This document shows positions 1-7,598 of a stretch of DNA of 13,100 nucleotides, piece by piece. The notes beneath the pieces were generated by a model. It worked only from the letters and a program-made list of their open reading frames with translations, searched no databases and was not told the origin of the DNA. Each line of letters starts with the position of its first letter. Position 1 is the stretch's first letter. The position numbers were made by a program, and so were the translations under genes. The stretch lies in assembly GCA_012520135.1 (NCBI GenBank), contig JAAYOX010000142.1:1-13100 (forward strand), given 5' to 3'. Source of the stretch: Clostridia bacterium. GTDB taxonomy: Bacteria; Bacillota; DULZ01.

Positions 1-438
1 GAAGAAGATGCCGAAAAAGTTTTCGGCATCAGGGCAAAAAATACGGATATTGCAAAGGGGACTATTAATCACGAAGCTTACTCCGAGGTAGCTCGCCGGT
101 TAATGGAACAATTTAATTTTAAATATGTAGCCTCCACCCTCCGGGAAAGCCGTTCAGCTTCCGACAATGGCTGGTCAGCTGTGCTCTACGATGGAAAAAC
201 AACTTATTTTTCTCGAAAATACGATATTCATTTGGTGGATCGGGTAGGGGGCGGAGATTCTTTTGCTTCGGGCCTTATCTTCGGTCTGGTGACAGGTATG
301 AAACCGCAAATAGCTTTGGAATTTGCAACAGCAGCCTCTGCTTTAAAGCAAACCATCCCCGGTGATTTCAACCTTGTATCTAAAAAAGAAGTAGAAATAT
401 TAATGCAAGGGGACGGTTCCGGGCGAGTCCAAAGGTAG
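1..438 (+). CDS. kdgK: 2-keto-3-deoxygluconate kinase (PfkB family), 3' part only
   Basis: The reading frame is open from base 1 to a TAG at 436-438, so this is the C-terminal ~145 residues of a protein that starts outside the window. Members of this family are usually ~310-340 residues. The PfkB C-terminal signature is visible as DRVGGGDSFASG, around residues 80-91 of the fragment. Its GGGD segment holds the catalytic Asp and the anion hole. Just before it come the segments TLRESRSASDNGWSA and FSRKYDIH, which I associate with 2-keto-3-deoxygluconate kinases. These phosphorylate KDG to KDPG in the Entner-Doudoroff / uronate pathways and act in the cytoplasm. Substrate specificity rests on resemblance, and another ribokinase-family sugar kinase remains possible. 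It is convergent with the exonuclease gene and is the only + strand gene, so it belongs to a different transcription unit. Confidence 0.85.
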   Translation, partial: EEDAEKVFGIRAKNTDIAKGTINHEAYSEVARRLMEQFNFKYVASTLRESRSASDNGWSAVLYDGKTTYFSRKYDIHLVDRVGGGDSFASGLIFGLVTGMKPQIALEFATAASALKQTIPGDFNLVSKKEVEILMQGDGSGRVQR

Positions 439-442
439 AACC

Positions 443-489
443 AACCTTGGTTTAGAATATTCTGTATTTTATCTCTAAAAACCAAGGTT
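443..489. terminator. Inverted repeat between convergent genes, possible bidirectional terminator
   Basis: An exact 11-bp inverted repeat (AACCTTGGTTT at 443-453 and its complement at 479-489) is separated by 25 AT-rich bases. It lies between the kinase stop and the exonuclease 3' end, and its right arm encodes the last four residues (NLGF) of the exonuclease. The position between convergent genes suits a shared terminator. Against this, the loop is long and no clear T-run follows either arm, so the call is tentative. Confidence 0.35.
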
Positions 490-1218
490 TCTGCCTCCGG
501 TCAGGGCCGTTTGCATGTTATGACTTTGAATATAATTGCGCAGATCAATATAATCATAAAACCGTTGGCAATTAAGTTTATTAAGCAGGATATTTAATAC
601 TTTGGCGGTTAATATGGCATCCCCTAAAGCCGTATGCCGCCCTACTGCTTCCAATTGAAAGAGATTTAGTAATCCATCCAGGGACAGATCTGCGTAACAG
701 GGATACATAGCCTTGGCCAGCCAATGAGTATCTAAATAAGGATGATTAAATCCATGACATCCCAGTTGTTTCAGCTTGCAGTTTAAAAAACAAAAATCGA
801 ACTCTATCGAATGCCCCACGAAAATACAGGTGCCGGCAAAGTCCAGGAAATCCCTGATTACTACTACCGCAGGCTCACCGGCATCGGCCTGTTCCTGGGT
901 AATCCCGGTTAGCTCTGTTACCACCTGGGGCACCTTACGATGTGGATTAATAAAACGGTGAAATGTTTCCTCTTTAATTTCACCATTTTGCGATACTACT
1001 GCCCCAATAGAAAGAAGCTCATCGCCTTTTTTAGGGTAAAACCCGGTAGTTTCCGTGTCAAAGACCACAAACCGGATTTCGTTTAGAGGAATCCCCCTCA
1101 ATCTTTGAGGTCTGATATTCTTGAGTTTTCCATTGATTTCTTCCTGCCACCCACAAGCAGTTTCATGCTCTATGGACTTCAGCTGTTTGATTCCCAGCCA
1201 CTGAGCTATTCTGTCCAC
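475..1218 (-). CDS. DEDDh 3'-5' exonuclease (DNA polymerase III epsilon-like)
   Basis: The protein is 247 residues from the GTG at 1218. The DnaQ-type exonuclease fold begins near residue 50. Exo I is FDTETTG (Asp54 and Glu56 as metal ligands), Exo II is GHSIEFDFCFL with the family Asp, and Exo III is RHTALGDA with the His/Asp pair, so the catalytic set is complete. It should remove nucleotides 3' to 5' from DNA or RNA. It is a stand-alone, non-polymerase-linked family member with a ~48-residue N-terminal extension of unknown role. The frame is open further upstream to a GTG at 1236, but the string between (GGAGGT at 1225-1230, six bases from the GTG at 1218) is a textbook ribosome binding site, so the later start is preferred. 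It follows the CBS/nucleotidyltransferase gene by ~20 bp and is surely co-transcribed with it, a pairing seen in other bacteria. The cellular substrate is unknown. Confidence 0.9.
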   Translation of the reverse strand: MDRIAQWLGIKQLKSIEHETACGWQEEINGKLKNIRPQRLRGIPLNEIRFVVFDTETTGFYPKKGDELLSIGAVVSQNGEIKEETFHRFINPHRKVPQVVTELTGITQEQADAGEPAVVVIRDFLDFAGTCIFVGHSIEFDFCFLNCKLKQLGCHGFNHPYLDTHWLAKAMYPCYADLSLDGLLNLFQLEAVGRHTALGDAILTAKVLNILLNKLNCQRFYDYIDLRNYIQSHNMQTALTGGRNLGF

Positions 1219-1224
1219 AATGCC

Positions 1225-1230
1225 ACCTCC
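1225..1230 (-). promoter_or_regulatory. Ribosome binding site that fixes the exonuclease start
   Basis: The minus strand reads GGAGGT here, followed by six bases and GTG (1216-1218). If translation began at the more upstream GTG (1236), this perfect Shine-Dalgarno sequence would lie inside the coding region and encode an unlikely Gly-rich start (GGGG). Confidence 0.7.
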
Positions 1231-1238
1231 CCCCACGG

Positions 1239-3158
1239 TTAGTCAGGCAACCAATGCATCCGAAAATGATTCTCAGTTAATTTTTGCAGTTTACCAATTG
1301 CGCTTAATGAATCTTTCAACAATGATCTTTCCATTTTAGTCAAAGATGAGGGCTTAAGGTAATTATCGGCTTCCTTGCCCATTAAAACTTTCCGAAGATT
1401 CTCCCGCAAACGAAAATACATCATTGTTTCATAAGCAGCCTGGAAGAATTCAATGTCTTCTCTCTTTAAAATATGCATGGAGCCCAACTTATCGAGCCTA
1501 TCCCAGGTAGAAGTTTCCTCAATCCGGTGGCGGAGCGCAAAAAGCCTGACACAGTCCACTACCCGTACACAGGCAGAGGCTTTGAGATTAATTTCTCCTT
1601 TATGAGGCCCATCTTTCTTGGTAATAATCCTGCCCATAAAAGACAATGGCTGCCGGTACTGGAGTTCATCCGCCGCTAACAGGTGAGAAGCCAAAGGAGA
1701 TTTAATAAAAGCATCAAAAATTTTGTTCCTTAACTCTCCGGCCAGATAATCCTGTCCTGCCAAAGGGCGATAATCTAAAAATATAGTTAAACTCCGAATA
1801 TTCATGGGATCCGGCTTATCAATCCATTTAGTAGCTGTCTTAATCCACTCAGAAAGAGAACGGCACCATTCCGGATTGGAAGCCATCACGTCACCGGGAC
1901 ATTTTTTAAAGCCGCACAAAACCAAGCCTTCTATTATCCTGCGTCCCAAGGCCAGGAAGTAGGCTCTGGCTTGTTCGGTTGTGATACCCTTCGGATCAGC
2001 AAAAATTATAGCATTATCCAAATCAGTTCTTAAAAACTGCTCTCGCCGACCACCGCTCCCCATATTGATAAAGCAATACTCACAGGGGGGATGGCCAAAA
2101 CCTTCTTCTTCCAATTCTTTCTCAGCAATAGCAATAATTTTTCTGGTTAACCGGTCATAATATTCATTCATAATGGCGGTAATTTCCCTGACAGGCGTCT
2201 TCTCCGCCATTAGTGCTGTCAAGACATTGTTTAGCGGCGCAACTGCCCCGGCCAATTCGGGGATCGTAGCCCGGTCTTCAATATTCTGCAGAATACTGAT
2301 GGTCCCGATACTCCTGGTCTTAATCAAATCACTGATGGTAACAATACCGGCCAGCCGGTCATCAGCTACAATAGGCAAATGCTTAATCCGGTGACGGACC
2401 ATGGTCAACAAGGCTTGGTAAAAATACGCCTCCGGAGTAAGATAAGTTGTTAGGGGTTCCGCAATATCAATTGCTTTCGTCTCACTGCCGGACCTATTTT
2501 CCGCAAGGACTCTGGTAACCATCAACCTTTCCGTTACCAATCCAATAGGCTTATCCTTTTCATCCACCAATACTAAAGAACTAAGATTGGCCTTGGCTAA
2601 TCTTCTCGCAATCTCTTCCACCGTTTCTTCGGGGCGGCAGGTTATTACAGGCGAAGACATAATTTCCTCAATCCGGCGGCGAAAAGTACTTGCTTCCATA
2701 TGGTAGGCAGATTGAGCCTGCTCCCGCCCAATTTCCTCATAAAGAGACCTCATCCGTTCAGTAATGATGCGAGTAAAGAAGTTGCCAAAGGCCGGCTTAT
2801 TATACAAGAGCTTTTCAAAATCATCTTTGGGCAAGAGCCAGCACCGCAATTCCTCTACTACCCTTACGGAACCGGAATAAACCTGCCCCACGATCAGACT
2901 GGTTTCACCGAAGAAATCCCCTGCCTTCCGGTAACTGACGGCTGTTTCCGTCATATTGTCTCCGGAAACAGTTACCTCGGCCAAGCCTTCTTCAATAATG
3001 AACAAAACATTTTGGGAGGGGTCTCCCTGATGAAAGACATAGGTGTTTGGAGCATATGACGCGAACCGAAGTTTTGCTAAGACTTCCTCCCTCTCCTCAT
3101 CGGTTAATGTACTGAAAGGCATAATCGTCTTCAGAAAACTTGCACTTGGTTTTGGCAT
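1239..3158 (-). CDS. cNMP-binding / CBS pair / DUF294 nucleotidyltransferase-like signalling protein
   Basis: This is a 639-residue cytoplasmic regulator with four parts. Residues ~12-130 form a cyclic-nucleotide-binding-like domain (phosphate-cassette FGETSLIVGQVYSGSV at 83-98). Residues ~165-285 hold two CBS repeats (MSSPVITCRPEETVEEIA, and one near 228-280). Residues ~310-450 are a DUF294 nucleotidyltransferase domain with GSGGRREQ at 367-374 and a DLD metal motif at 379-381. Residues ~480-635 are the helical DUF294 C-terminal domain. The NTase motif looks catalytically competent, but the target is unknown for the family. In the cNMP cassette the usual Pro-Arg is Val-Tyr (93-94), so the phosphate-binding Arg is missing and cAMP binding is doubtful. 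The ATG at 3158 follows a purine-rich GGGGGAG site. It starts 46 bp after the mutase small-subunit stop and directly beyond a strong hairpin, and is followed by the exonuclease gene. Confidence 0.9.
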   Translation of the reverse strand: MPKPSASFLKTIMPFSTLTDEEREEVLAKLRFASYAPNTYVFHQGDPSQNVLFIIEEGLAEVTVSGDNMTETAVSYRKAGDFFGETSLIVGQVYSGSVRVVEELRCWLLPKDDFEKLLYNKPAFGNFFTRIITERMRSLYEEIGREQAQSAYHMEASTFRRRIEEIMSSPVITCRPEETVEEIARRLAKANLSSLVLVDEKDKPIGLVTERLMVTRVLAENRSGSETKAIDIAEPLTTYLTPEAYFYQALLTMVRHRIKHLPIVADDRLAGIVTISDLIKTRSIGTISILQNIEDRATIPELAGAVAPLNNVLTALMAEKTPVREITAIMNEYYDRLTRKIIAIAEKELEEEGFGHPPCEYCFINMGSGGRREQFLRTDLDNAIIFADPKGITTEQARAYFLALGRRIIEGLVLCGFKKCPGDVMASNPEWCRSLSEWIKTATKWIDKPDPMNIRSLTIFLDYRPLAGQDYLAGELRNKIFDAFIKSPLASHLLAADELQYRQPLSFMGRIITKKDGPHKGEINLKASACVRVVDCVRLFALRHRIEETSTWDRLDKLGSMHILKREDIEFFQAAYETMMYFRLRENLRKVLMGKEADNYLKPSSLTKMERSLLKDSLSAIGKLQKLTENHFRMHWLPD

Positions 3159-3184
3159 GCTCCCCCTTCTTTCTTTGTGAAAAT

Positions 3185-3213
3185 AAGGACTAGCCCCTAG
3201 GGGGCTAGTCCTT
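3185..3213 (-). terminator. Rho-independent terminator of the acyl-CoA operon
   Basis: A perfect 13-bp stem (3185-3197 paired with 3201-3213) with a 3-base loop is followed on the minus strand by TTATTTTC. It is the strongest hairpin seen in the window. Its promoter-proximal arm (3201-3213) contains the last two codons and the TAG stop of the mutase small subunit (AAG GAC TAG), so ribosomes finishing that gene would sit on the stem. Only 26 bases separate it from the next ATG (3158). Confidence 0.85.
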
Positions 3214-3618
3214 TTGACCTGTTACTCTTTTTTCAATCCACTCAACTAACTCGGTTGTAGGAGTTCCCGGGGTAAACAAAGCTTCAACCCATCCTCCCGC
3301 CAGTAATTGCTCTACATCATCCTGGGGAATGGTTCCTCCCCCAATCAGGACCACATTATCGGCACCCTGTTCCCGGAGCAGCTTGGCCACTTTAGGAAAC
3401 AGTGTCATATGGGCACCTGACAAAATACTTAAGCCCACCACATCAACATCTTCCTGGATGGCTGCCGCCACAATGCTTTCTGCTGTTTGATGCAAACCTG
3501 TATAAATTACTTCCATCCCTGCATCCCTAAGTGCCCTGGCAACCACTTTTATTCCCCGATCATGTCCGTCCAGGCCTGGTTTACCTAAGAGCACTCGGAT
3601 TCGTTTTCCCTGATGCAT
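3205..3618 (-). CDS. Methylmalonyl-CoA mutase-type small subunit (B12-binding)
   Basis: The protein is 137 residues, the usual size for a stand-alone cobalamin-binding subunit. LDGHDRG contains the D-x-H-x-x-G motif (Asp17, His19, Gly22), whose His is the lower axial ligand of adenosylcobalamin. The S-x-L segment (GLSILSG, ~62-68) and the GG segment (IGGGTIP, ~92-98) that cradle the nucleotide tail are also present. It should pair with the large subunit encoded immediately upstream to form the active carbon-skeleton mutase. Its Shine-Dalgarno AAAGGAGG overlaps the TAA stop of the large subunit, six bases before the ATG at 3618, indicating tight translational coupling. The TAG stop lies inside the terminator stem. 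Because this subunit only carries the cofactor, it does not tell which acyl-CoA is rearranged. Confidence 0.95.
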   Translation of the reverse strand: MHQGKRIRVLLGKPGLDGHDRGIKVVARALRDAGMEVIYTGLHQTAESIVAAAIQEDVDVVGLSILSGAHMTLFPKVAKLLREQGADNVVLIGGGTIPQDDVEQLLAGGWVEALFTPGTPTTELVEWIEKRVTGQKD

Positions 3619-3630
3619 AATATCCCTCCT

Positions 3631-5238
3631 TTAGAAAACCGGCCGCTCCCGATATACGCCGAAGACTTCTTTCATAACATCTACTATCTCACCCAAAGTA
3701 GCATAAGCGCGGACACAGTCCATAATCAGAGGTATCAAATTGGCTGTTCCTTCTGCCCCTTCCTTAAGTGCCTGAAGGGTAGCTGCTACTTGCCGGTTAT
3801 CCCTGCTTTCTTTTAGCTGGGTTAGATTTTTTACCTGTTCGATTTCGATTTGTGGATCTATTTTGAGTATTTCGATATCAAGGGTCTCATTTTCCTCCAC
3901 AAAATCGTTAACTCCAACAATTATTCTTTCACCGGTCTCAATGGCTTTCTGGTAATTGTAGGCGGCATCAGCCAATTCCTGCTGGAAGAAACCTTGTTCG
4001 ATAGCTGCCAGCACTCCGCCTCTCTCCTCAATCTGACGGAAATATGCTTCCGCTTCTTCTTCCATCTGCTTTGTCAGCGCTTCCACAAAATAGGAACCGG
4101 CCAAGGGATCGATAGTATTGACCACTCCGCTTTCATAAGCAATGATCTGCTGCGTTCTCAACGCAATCTTGACTGCTTTCTCCGTAGGTAATGCCAGCAC
4201 TTCATCCATGGAATTGGTATGGAGAGACTGAGTGCCCCCCAATACAGCCGCTAATGCTTCCAGAGCCGTCCGGACAATGTTGTTTTCCGGCTGTTGTCCC
4301 GTTAAAGAGCAGCCGGCAGTCTGGGTATGGAAACGGAGCTTCCAGGAGCGAGGATCTTTTGCTTTGTATTTTTCCTTCATATATCTTGCCCAAATGCGAC
4401 GGGCAGCCCGGTACTTGGCAATCTCCTCAAAAAAGTCCATATGAGAGTTGAAGAAGAAAGATAACCGGGGAGCGAATTCATCGACATCCAAGCCTGCCTC
4501 AATACCGGCTTCAACATAAGCAAAACCGTCGGCCAAGGTAAAGGCCAATTCTTGCACCGCCGTAGAGCCTGCCTCCCTAATGTGATACCCGCTAATACTA
4601 ACGGTATTCCACTGGGGTACCTCTTTAGAAGCGAAAGCAAAAATATCGGTGATCAATCGCATATGGGGTTTCGGTGGGAAAATCCAGGCTTTTTGGGCAA
4701 TATATTCCTTCAGAATATCGTTCTGGATGGTTCCCCTTAAATCCTTCAACGAAACTCCTTGTTTTTCAGCGGCTACCAAATACATAGCCCAAATAACTGC
4801 CGCGGGACCGTTGATGGTCATGGAAGTGCTGACTTGATCCAGAGGGATTCCCTCAAACAATCTTTCCATATCCGCCAAACTGTCAATAGCCACTCCGCAG
4901 CGTCCTACTTCTCCTTCACTGAAAGAATGGTCGGAATCATACCCCATCAAAGTAGGCATATCAAAAGCAACGCTTAGTCCGGTTTGGCCGTTATCCAAGA
5001 GAAAACGATACCTCTCGTTGGTTTCCTTTGCCGTGGCAAAACCGGAAAACTGCCGCATCGTCCACAGTCGTCCCCTGTACATGTTCTTCTGGACACCCCT
5101 GGTGAAAGGATATTCACCGGGTTGGCCCAGATCCTGCTCTACATCAATATTCACATCAGCAGGTCCGTACAGTTCTTTAATGGGTACCCCGGAGACGGTG
5201 ACAAACTTTCTGTTTTCCCGAAGGGGTTTTTGGGTCAT
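3631..5238 (-). CDS. Methylmalonyl-CoA mutase-type large (catalytic) subunit
   Basis: This 535-residue TIM-barrel subunit lacks the B12 domain, as in split mutases of Clostridia and archaea. Family landmarks include YPFTRGV (43-49), RGRLWTMRQFSGFATA (55-70), SVAFDMPTLMGYDSDH (89-104), STSMTING (137-144), GTIQNDILKEY (169-179), SISGYHIREAG (214-224, with catalytic His219) and FAPRLSFFF. Methylmalonyl-CoA mutase converts (R)-methylmalonyl-CoA to succinyl-CoA by a 5'-deoxyadenosyl radical mechanism. Here the residue aligned with Tyr89 of the Propionibacterium enzyme is Phe64, as in isobutyryl-CoA mutases. Arg194 (in KPHMRLITD) keeps the carboxylate-binding Arg207, which isobutyryl-CoA mutases replace with Gln. 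Substrate is therefore best left open: methylmalonyl-CoA, or a related carboxylated or branched acyl-CoA. A GGAGGT site lies six bases before the ATG at 5238. The gene follows the acyl-CoA dehydrogenase by 30 bp, within the operon. Confidence 0.93.
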   Translation of the reverse strand: MTQKPLRENRKFVTVSGVPIKELYGPADVNIDVEQDLGQPGEYPFTRGVQKNMYRGRLWTMRQFSGFATAKETNERYRFLLDNGQTGLSVAFDMPTLMGYDSDHSFSEGEVGRCGVAIDSLADMERLFEGIPLDQVSTSMTINGPAAVIWAMYLVAAEKQGVSLKDLRGTIQNDILKEYIAQKAWIFPPKPHMRLITDIFAFASKEVPQWNTVSISGYHIREAGSTAVQELAFTLADGFAYVEAGIEAGLDVDEFAPRLSFFFNSHMDFFEEIAKYRAARRIWARYMKEKYKAKDPRSWKLRFHTQTAGCSLTGQQPENNIVRTALEALAAVLGGTQSLHTNSMDEVLALPTEKAVKIALRTQQIIAYESGVVNTIDPLAGSYFVEALTKQMEEEAEAYFRQIEERGGVLAAIEQGFFQQELADAAYNYQKAIETGERIIVGVNDFVEENETLDIEILKIDPQIEIEQVKNLTQLKESRDNRQVAATLQALKEGAEGTANLIPLIMDCVRAYATLGEIVDVMKEVFGVYRERPVF

Positions 5239-5268
5239 AGGACCACCTCCGTTAGTATTTTTGAAAAT

Positions 5269-6408
5269 CTATTTTAGTAGGTTAGCGGCAATTACCATCC
5301 GCTGTACTTCACTGGTGCCTTCGTAGATTTCGGTGATTTTAGCATCGCGCATCATTCTCTCTACCGGGTATTCCCTGGTATACCCATAGCCACCCAAGAT
5401 CTGTACCGCCTTGGTTGTTACCTCCATCGCTGTTTCAGAAGCCAGCAATTTAGCCATCGCTGCCGGCTGGCTGTAAGGTAATCCTTTTTCCTCCAAAAAG
5501 GCAGCCCTATAAGTCAATATACGTGCCGCCTCTATTTTGGTAGCCATATCAGCCAACATAAATTGGATTGCCTGGAACTTGCTTATGGATTGGCCAAATT
5601 GTTCTCTTTCCTTACTGTACTTTAAAGCTGCCTCGAAAGCGCCTTGAGCAATACCCACCGCTTGGGCAGCAATGCCAATGCGGCCCCCGTCCAGGGTGGA
5701 CAGGGCGATTTTGAATCCTTGTCCTTCTTCACCCAGAAGGTTTTCTTTGGGAATACGGCAGTTTTCAAAAATCAGTTCCGTAGTAGCAGAACCACGGATC
5801 CCCATTTTCTTTTCCGCTGTACCAAAACTAAATCCCGGAGTTCCTTTTTCTACGATAAAGGCACTAATCCCCCGGTGCTTCTTCTCCTTGTCTGTCACAG
5901 CAAATACTACATACGTTTCCGCTTCACCGGCATTAGTAATGAAGATTTTGGTTCCATTCAAGATATAACTGTCGCCGTCAAGGACTGCGGTAGTTTTGGT
6001 ATTGCTGGCATCAGAGCCTGCTAATGGTTCCGTGAGACCAAAAGCTCCCAGTTTAGTGCCTTCTGCCAAGGGAACCAAATACTTCTGTTTTTGTTCCTCG
6101 GTGCCGTAATAGTAAATGGGCCAGCTTCCTAAAGATACATGGGCTGACAATGTAACCCCGGTTGAGGCACAGACCCGTGATAATTCTTCCACGGCAATAG
6201 CATAACTGACTACTCCGGCATCTCCCCCGCCATAAGCGCTGGGAAAAGGAATTCCCGTTAAGCCCAGCTCTCCCATTTTGTCAAAAATGTGGCGATCAAA
6301 ACGCTCTTCCTCATCTCTTGCCGCTGCTCCAGGAGCTACTTCCTCCTCGGCAAAATCCCTTACCATTTTTCTTAGCATTTCCTGTTCTTCCGTTAGTAAG
6401 AAATCCAT
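5269..6408 (-). CDS. Acyl-CoA dehydrogenase (short-chain type), second of a tandem pair
   Basis: This 379-residue FAD enzyme has the typical family length. FGLTEPLAGSDAS (~123-135) and FITNAGEAE (~155-163) are the flavin/substrate-binding signatures. IYEGTSEVQR near the C-terminus places the catalytic base at Glu363, the position used by butyryl- and medium-chain enzymes rather than the isovaleryl/long-chain position. It oxidises an acyl-CoA to the 2-enoyl-CoA, passing electrons to electron-transfer flavoprotein, whose genes are not in the window. It has the same length and the same motif layout as the preceding gene, so the two are paralogues. The ATG at 6408 has an AGGAGG site eight bases upstream. 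It is separated from its paralogue by 28 bp and from the mutase large subunit by 30 bp. Chain length or branching preference cannot be read from the sequence. Confidence 0.95.
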   Translation of the reverse strand: MDFLLTEEQEMLRKMVRDFAEEEVAPGAAARDEEERFDRHIFDKMGELGLTGIPFPSAYGGGDAGVVSYAIAVEELSRVCASTGVTLSAHVSLGSWPIYYYGTEEQKQKYLVPLAEGTKLGAFGLTEPLAGSDASNTKTTAVLDGDSYILNGTKIFITNAGEAETYVVFAVTDKEKKHRGISAFIVEKGTPGFSFGTAEKKMGIRGSATTELIFENCRIPKENLLGEEGQGFKIALSTLDGGRIGIAAQAVGIAQGAFEAALKYSKEREQFGQSISKFQAIQFMLADMATKIEAARILTYRAAFLEEKGLPYSQPAAMAKLLASETAMEVTTKAVQILGGYGYTREYPVERMMRDAKITEIYEGTSEVQRMVIAANLLK

Positions 6409-6436
6409 GTTGCCTGCCTCCTATTGTATAAACTCA

Positions 6437-7576
6437 TTAGCGCATCAATTCCTTGGCGATTACTATACGCTGCACTTGATTGGTACCTTCATAGATTTGA
6501 GTTACCTTGGCATCCCGCATATATCGTTCCACCGGATATTCAGCCGTGTATCCATAACCGCCGAAAACTTGTACTGCATCCGTAGTAACTCTCATAGCGG
6601 TGTCACTGGCAAATAGTTTGGCCATGGAAGCTTCCTTGGAATGAGGCTGACCTGTTTCCTTCAGGAAAGCTGCGTGATAGACTAATAACCTTGCCGCCTC
6701 AACTTGAGTGGCCATATCCGCCAACATAAACTGAATACCTTGAAAGCTGGCAATAGGCTGACCAAACTGCTCCCTTTCCCTGGCATAGTTTTGGGCTGCT
6801 TCCAAAGCAGCACGGGCTATTCCCAAGGCTTGAGCTCCAATGCCAATGCGTCCCCCATCTAACAATGACATGGCAATCTTAAATCCTTCACCTTCTTGAC
6901 CCAATAAGTTTTCTACCGGTACCCGTGCATCCTCGAAAAACAGCTGACGAGTAGATGAAGAGCGAAGGCCCATAGTCTTTTCAGGAGGGCCAAAGCGTAG
7001 CCCGGGTGTGTCTTTCTCCACCAAAAATGCGGATATCCCCCGGGGACCTTTGCCGGGATCAGTTACTGCCATTGTCAGGTAAACATCCGCCTCCCCGGCA
7101 TTGGAAATAAACACTTTAGAGCCATTGAGGATATATTCATTCCCTGTTTTTTTGGCACTTGTTTTAATATTGGCAGCATCAGAGCCGGCCCCCGGTTCAG
7201 ACAATGCAAAAGCCCCGAGCCTTTTTCCCGCTGCCAAATCGAATAAGAAGCGCTGTTTTTGCTCCTGGCTGCCAAAATTTAAAAGGGGGAAGCAGCCCAG
7301 GGAAGTATGAACTGCTAAAATTACCCCAAGGGAAGCCCATACCTTGGATATCTCTTCGATAGCAATAATATAAGAAATATAGTCAGACCCGGCACCGCCC
7401 CATTCACTGGGTATAGGAATACCCATTAAATCCAATTGGGCCAATTTCTTCAGGAATTCCCGGGGAAACTGCCCTTTACTTTCCATATCAGCTACAAAAG
7501 GGCCGATCTCTTTTTCGGCAAACTCTCGCACAGTTTTTTGCATCATCAATTGTTCTTCCGAAAATCTGAAATCCAT
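6437..7576 (-). CDS. Acyl-CoA dehydrogenase (short-chain type), first of a tandem pair
   Basis: This 379-residue paralogue of the next gene carries FALSEPGAGSDAAN (~123-136), FISNAGEAD (~155-163) and the C-terminal IYEGTNQVQR with catalytic Glu363. Differences from its partner are spread along the chain, including the substrate-facing region (SDYISYIIAIEEISKVWASL versus GVVSYAIAVEELSRVCAST). The pair may therefore serve different acyl-CoAs, for example a straight and a branched one, rather than being a recent duplicate. It reduces electron-transfer flavoprotein while forming the enoyl-CoA. The start at 7576 is preceded by GGAAGGGGTGGG, a weaker site than its neighbours' AGGAGG, so output could be lower. 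It lies 22 bp after the hydroxyacyl-CoA dehydrogenase stop and is part of the same operon. Confidence 0.95.
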   Translation of the reverse strand: MDFRFSEEQLMMQKTVREFAEKEIGPFVADMESKGQFPREFLKKLAQLDLMGIPIPSEWGGAGSDYISYIIAIEEISKVWASLGVILAVHTSLGCFPLLNFGSQEQKQRFLFDLAAGKRLGAFALSEPGAGSDAANIKTSAKKTGNEYILNGSKVFISNAGEADVYLTMAVTDPGKGPRGISAFLVEKDTPGLRFGPPEKTMGLRSSSTRQLFFEDARVPVENLLGQEGEGFKIAMSLLDGGRIGIGAQALGIARAALEAAQNYAREREQFGQPIASFQGIQFMLADMATQVEAARLLVYHAAFLKETGQPHSKEASMAKLFASDTAMRVTTDAVQVFGGYGYTAEYPVERYMRDAKVTQIYEGTNQVQRIVIAKELMR

Positions 7577-7598
7577 CTGCCCACCCCTTCCACGGGAA

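Noticed and set aside
3215..3260. TTGAGT-N15-TAACAG inside the mutase small-subunit gene as a promoter for the CBS/nucleotidyltransferase gene.
   Set aside because: The spacing is short, both boxes are poor, and it would lie upstream of the strong terminator it would have to cross.
5239..5268. Cobalamin riboswitch upstream of the mutase genes.
   Set aside because: Only 30 bases separate the mutase large subunit from the gene before it, and no B12-box-like sequence was seen in the operon leader at 9654-9690.
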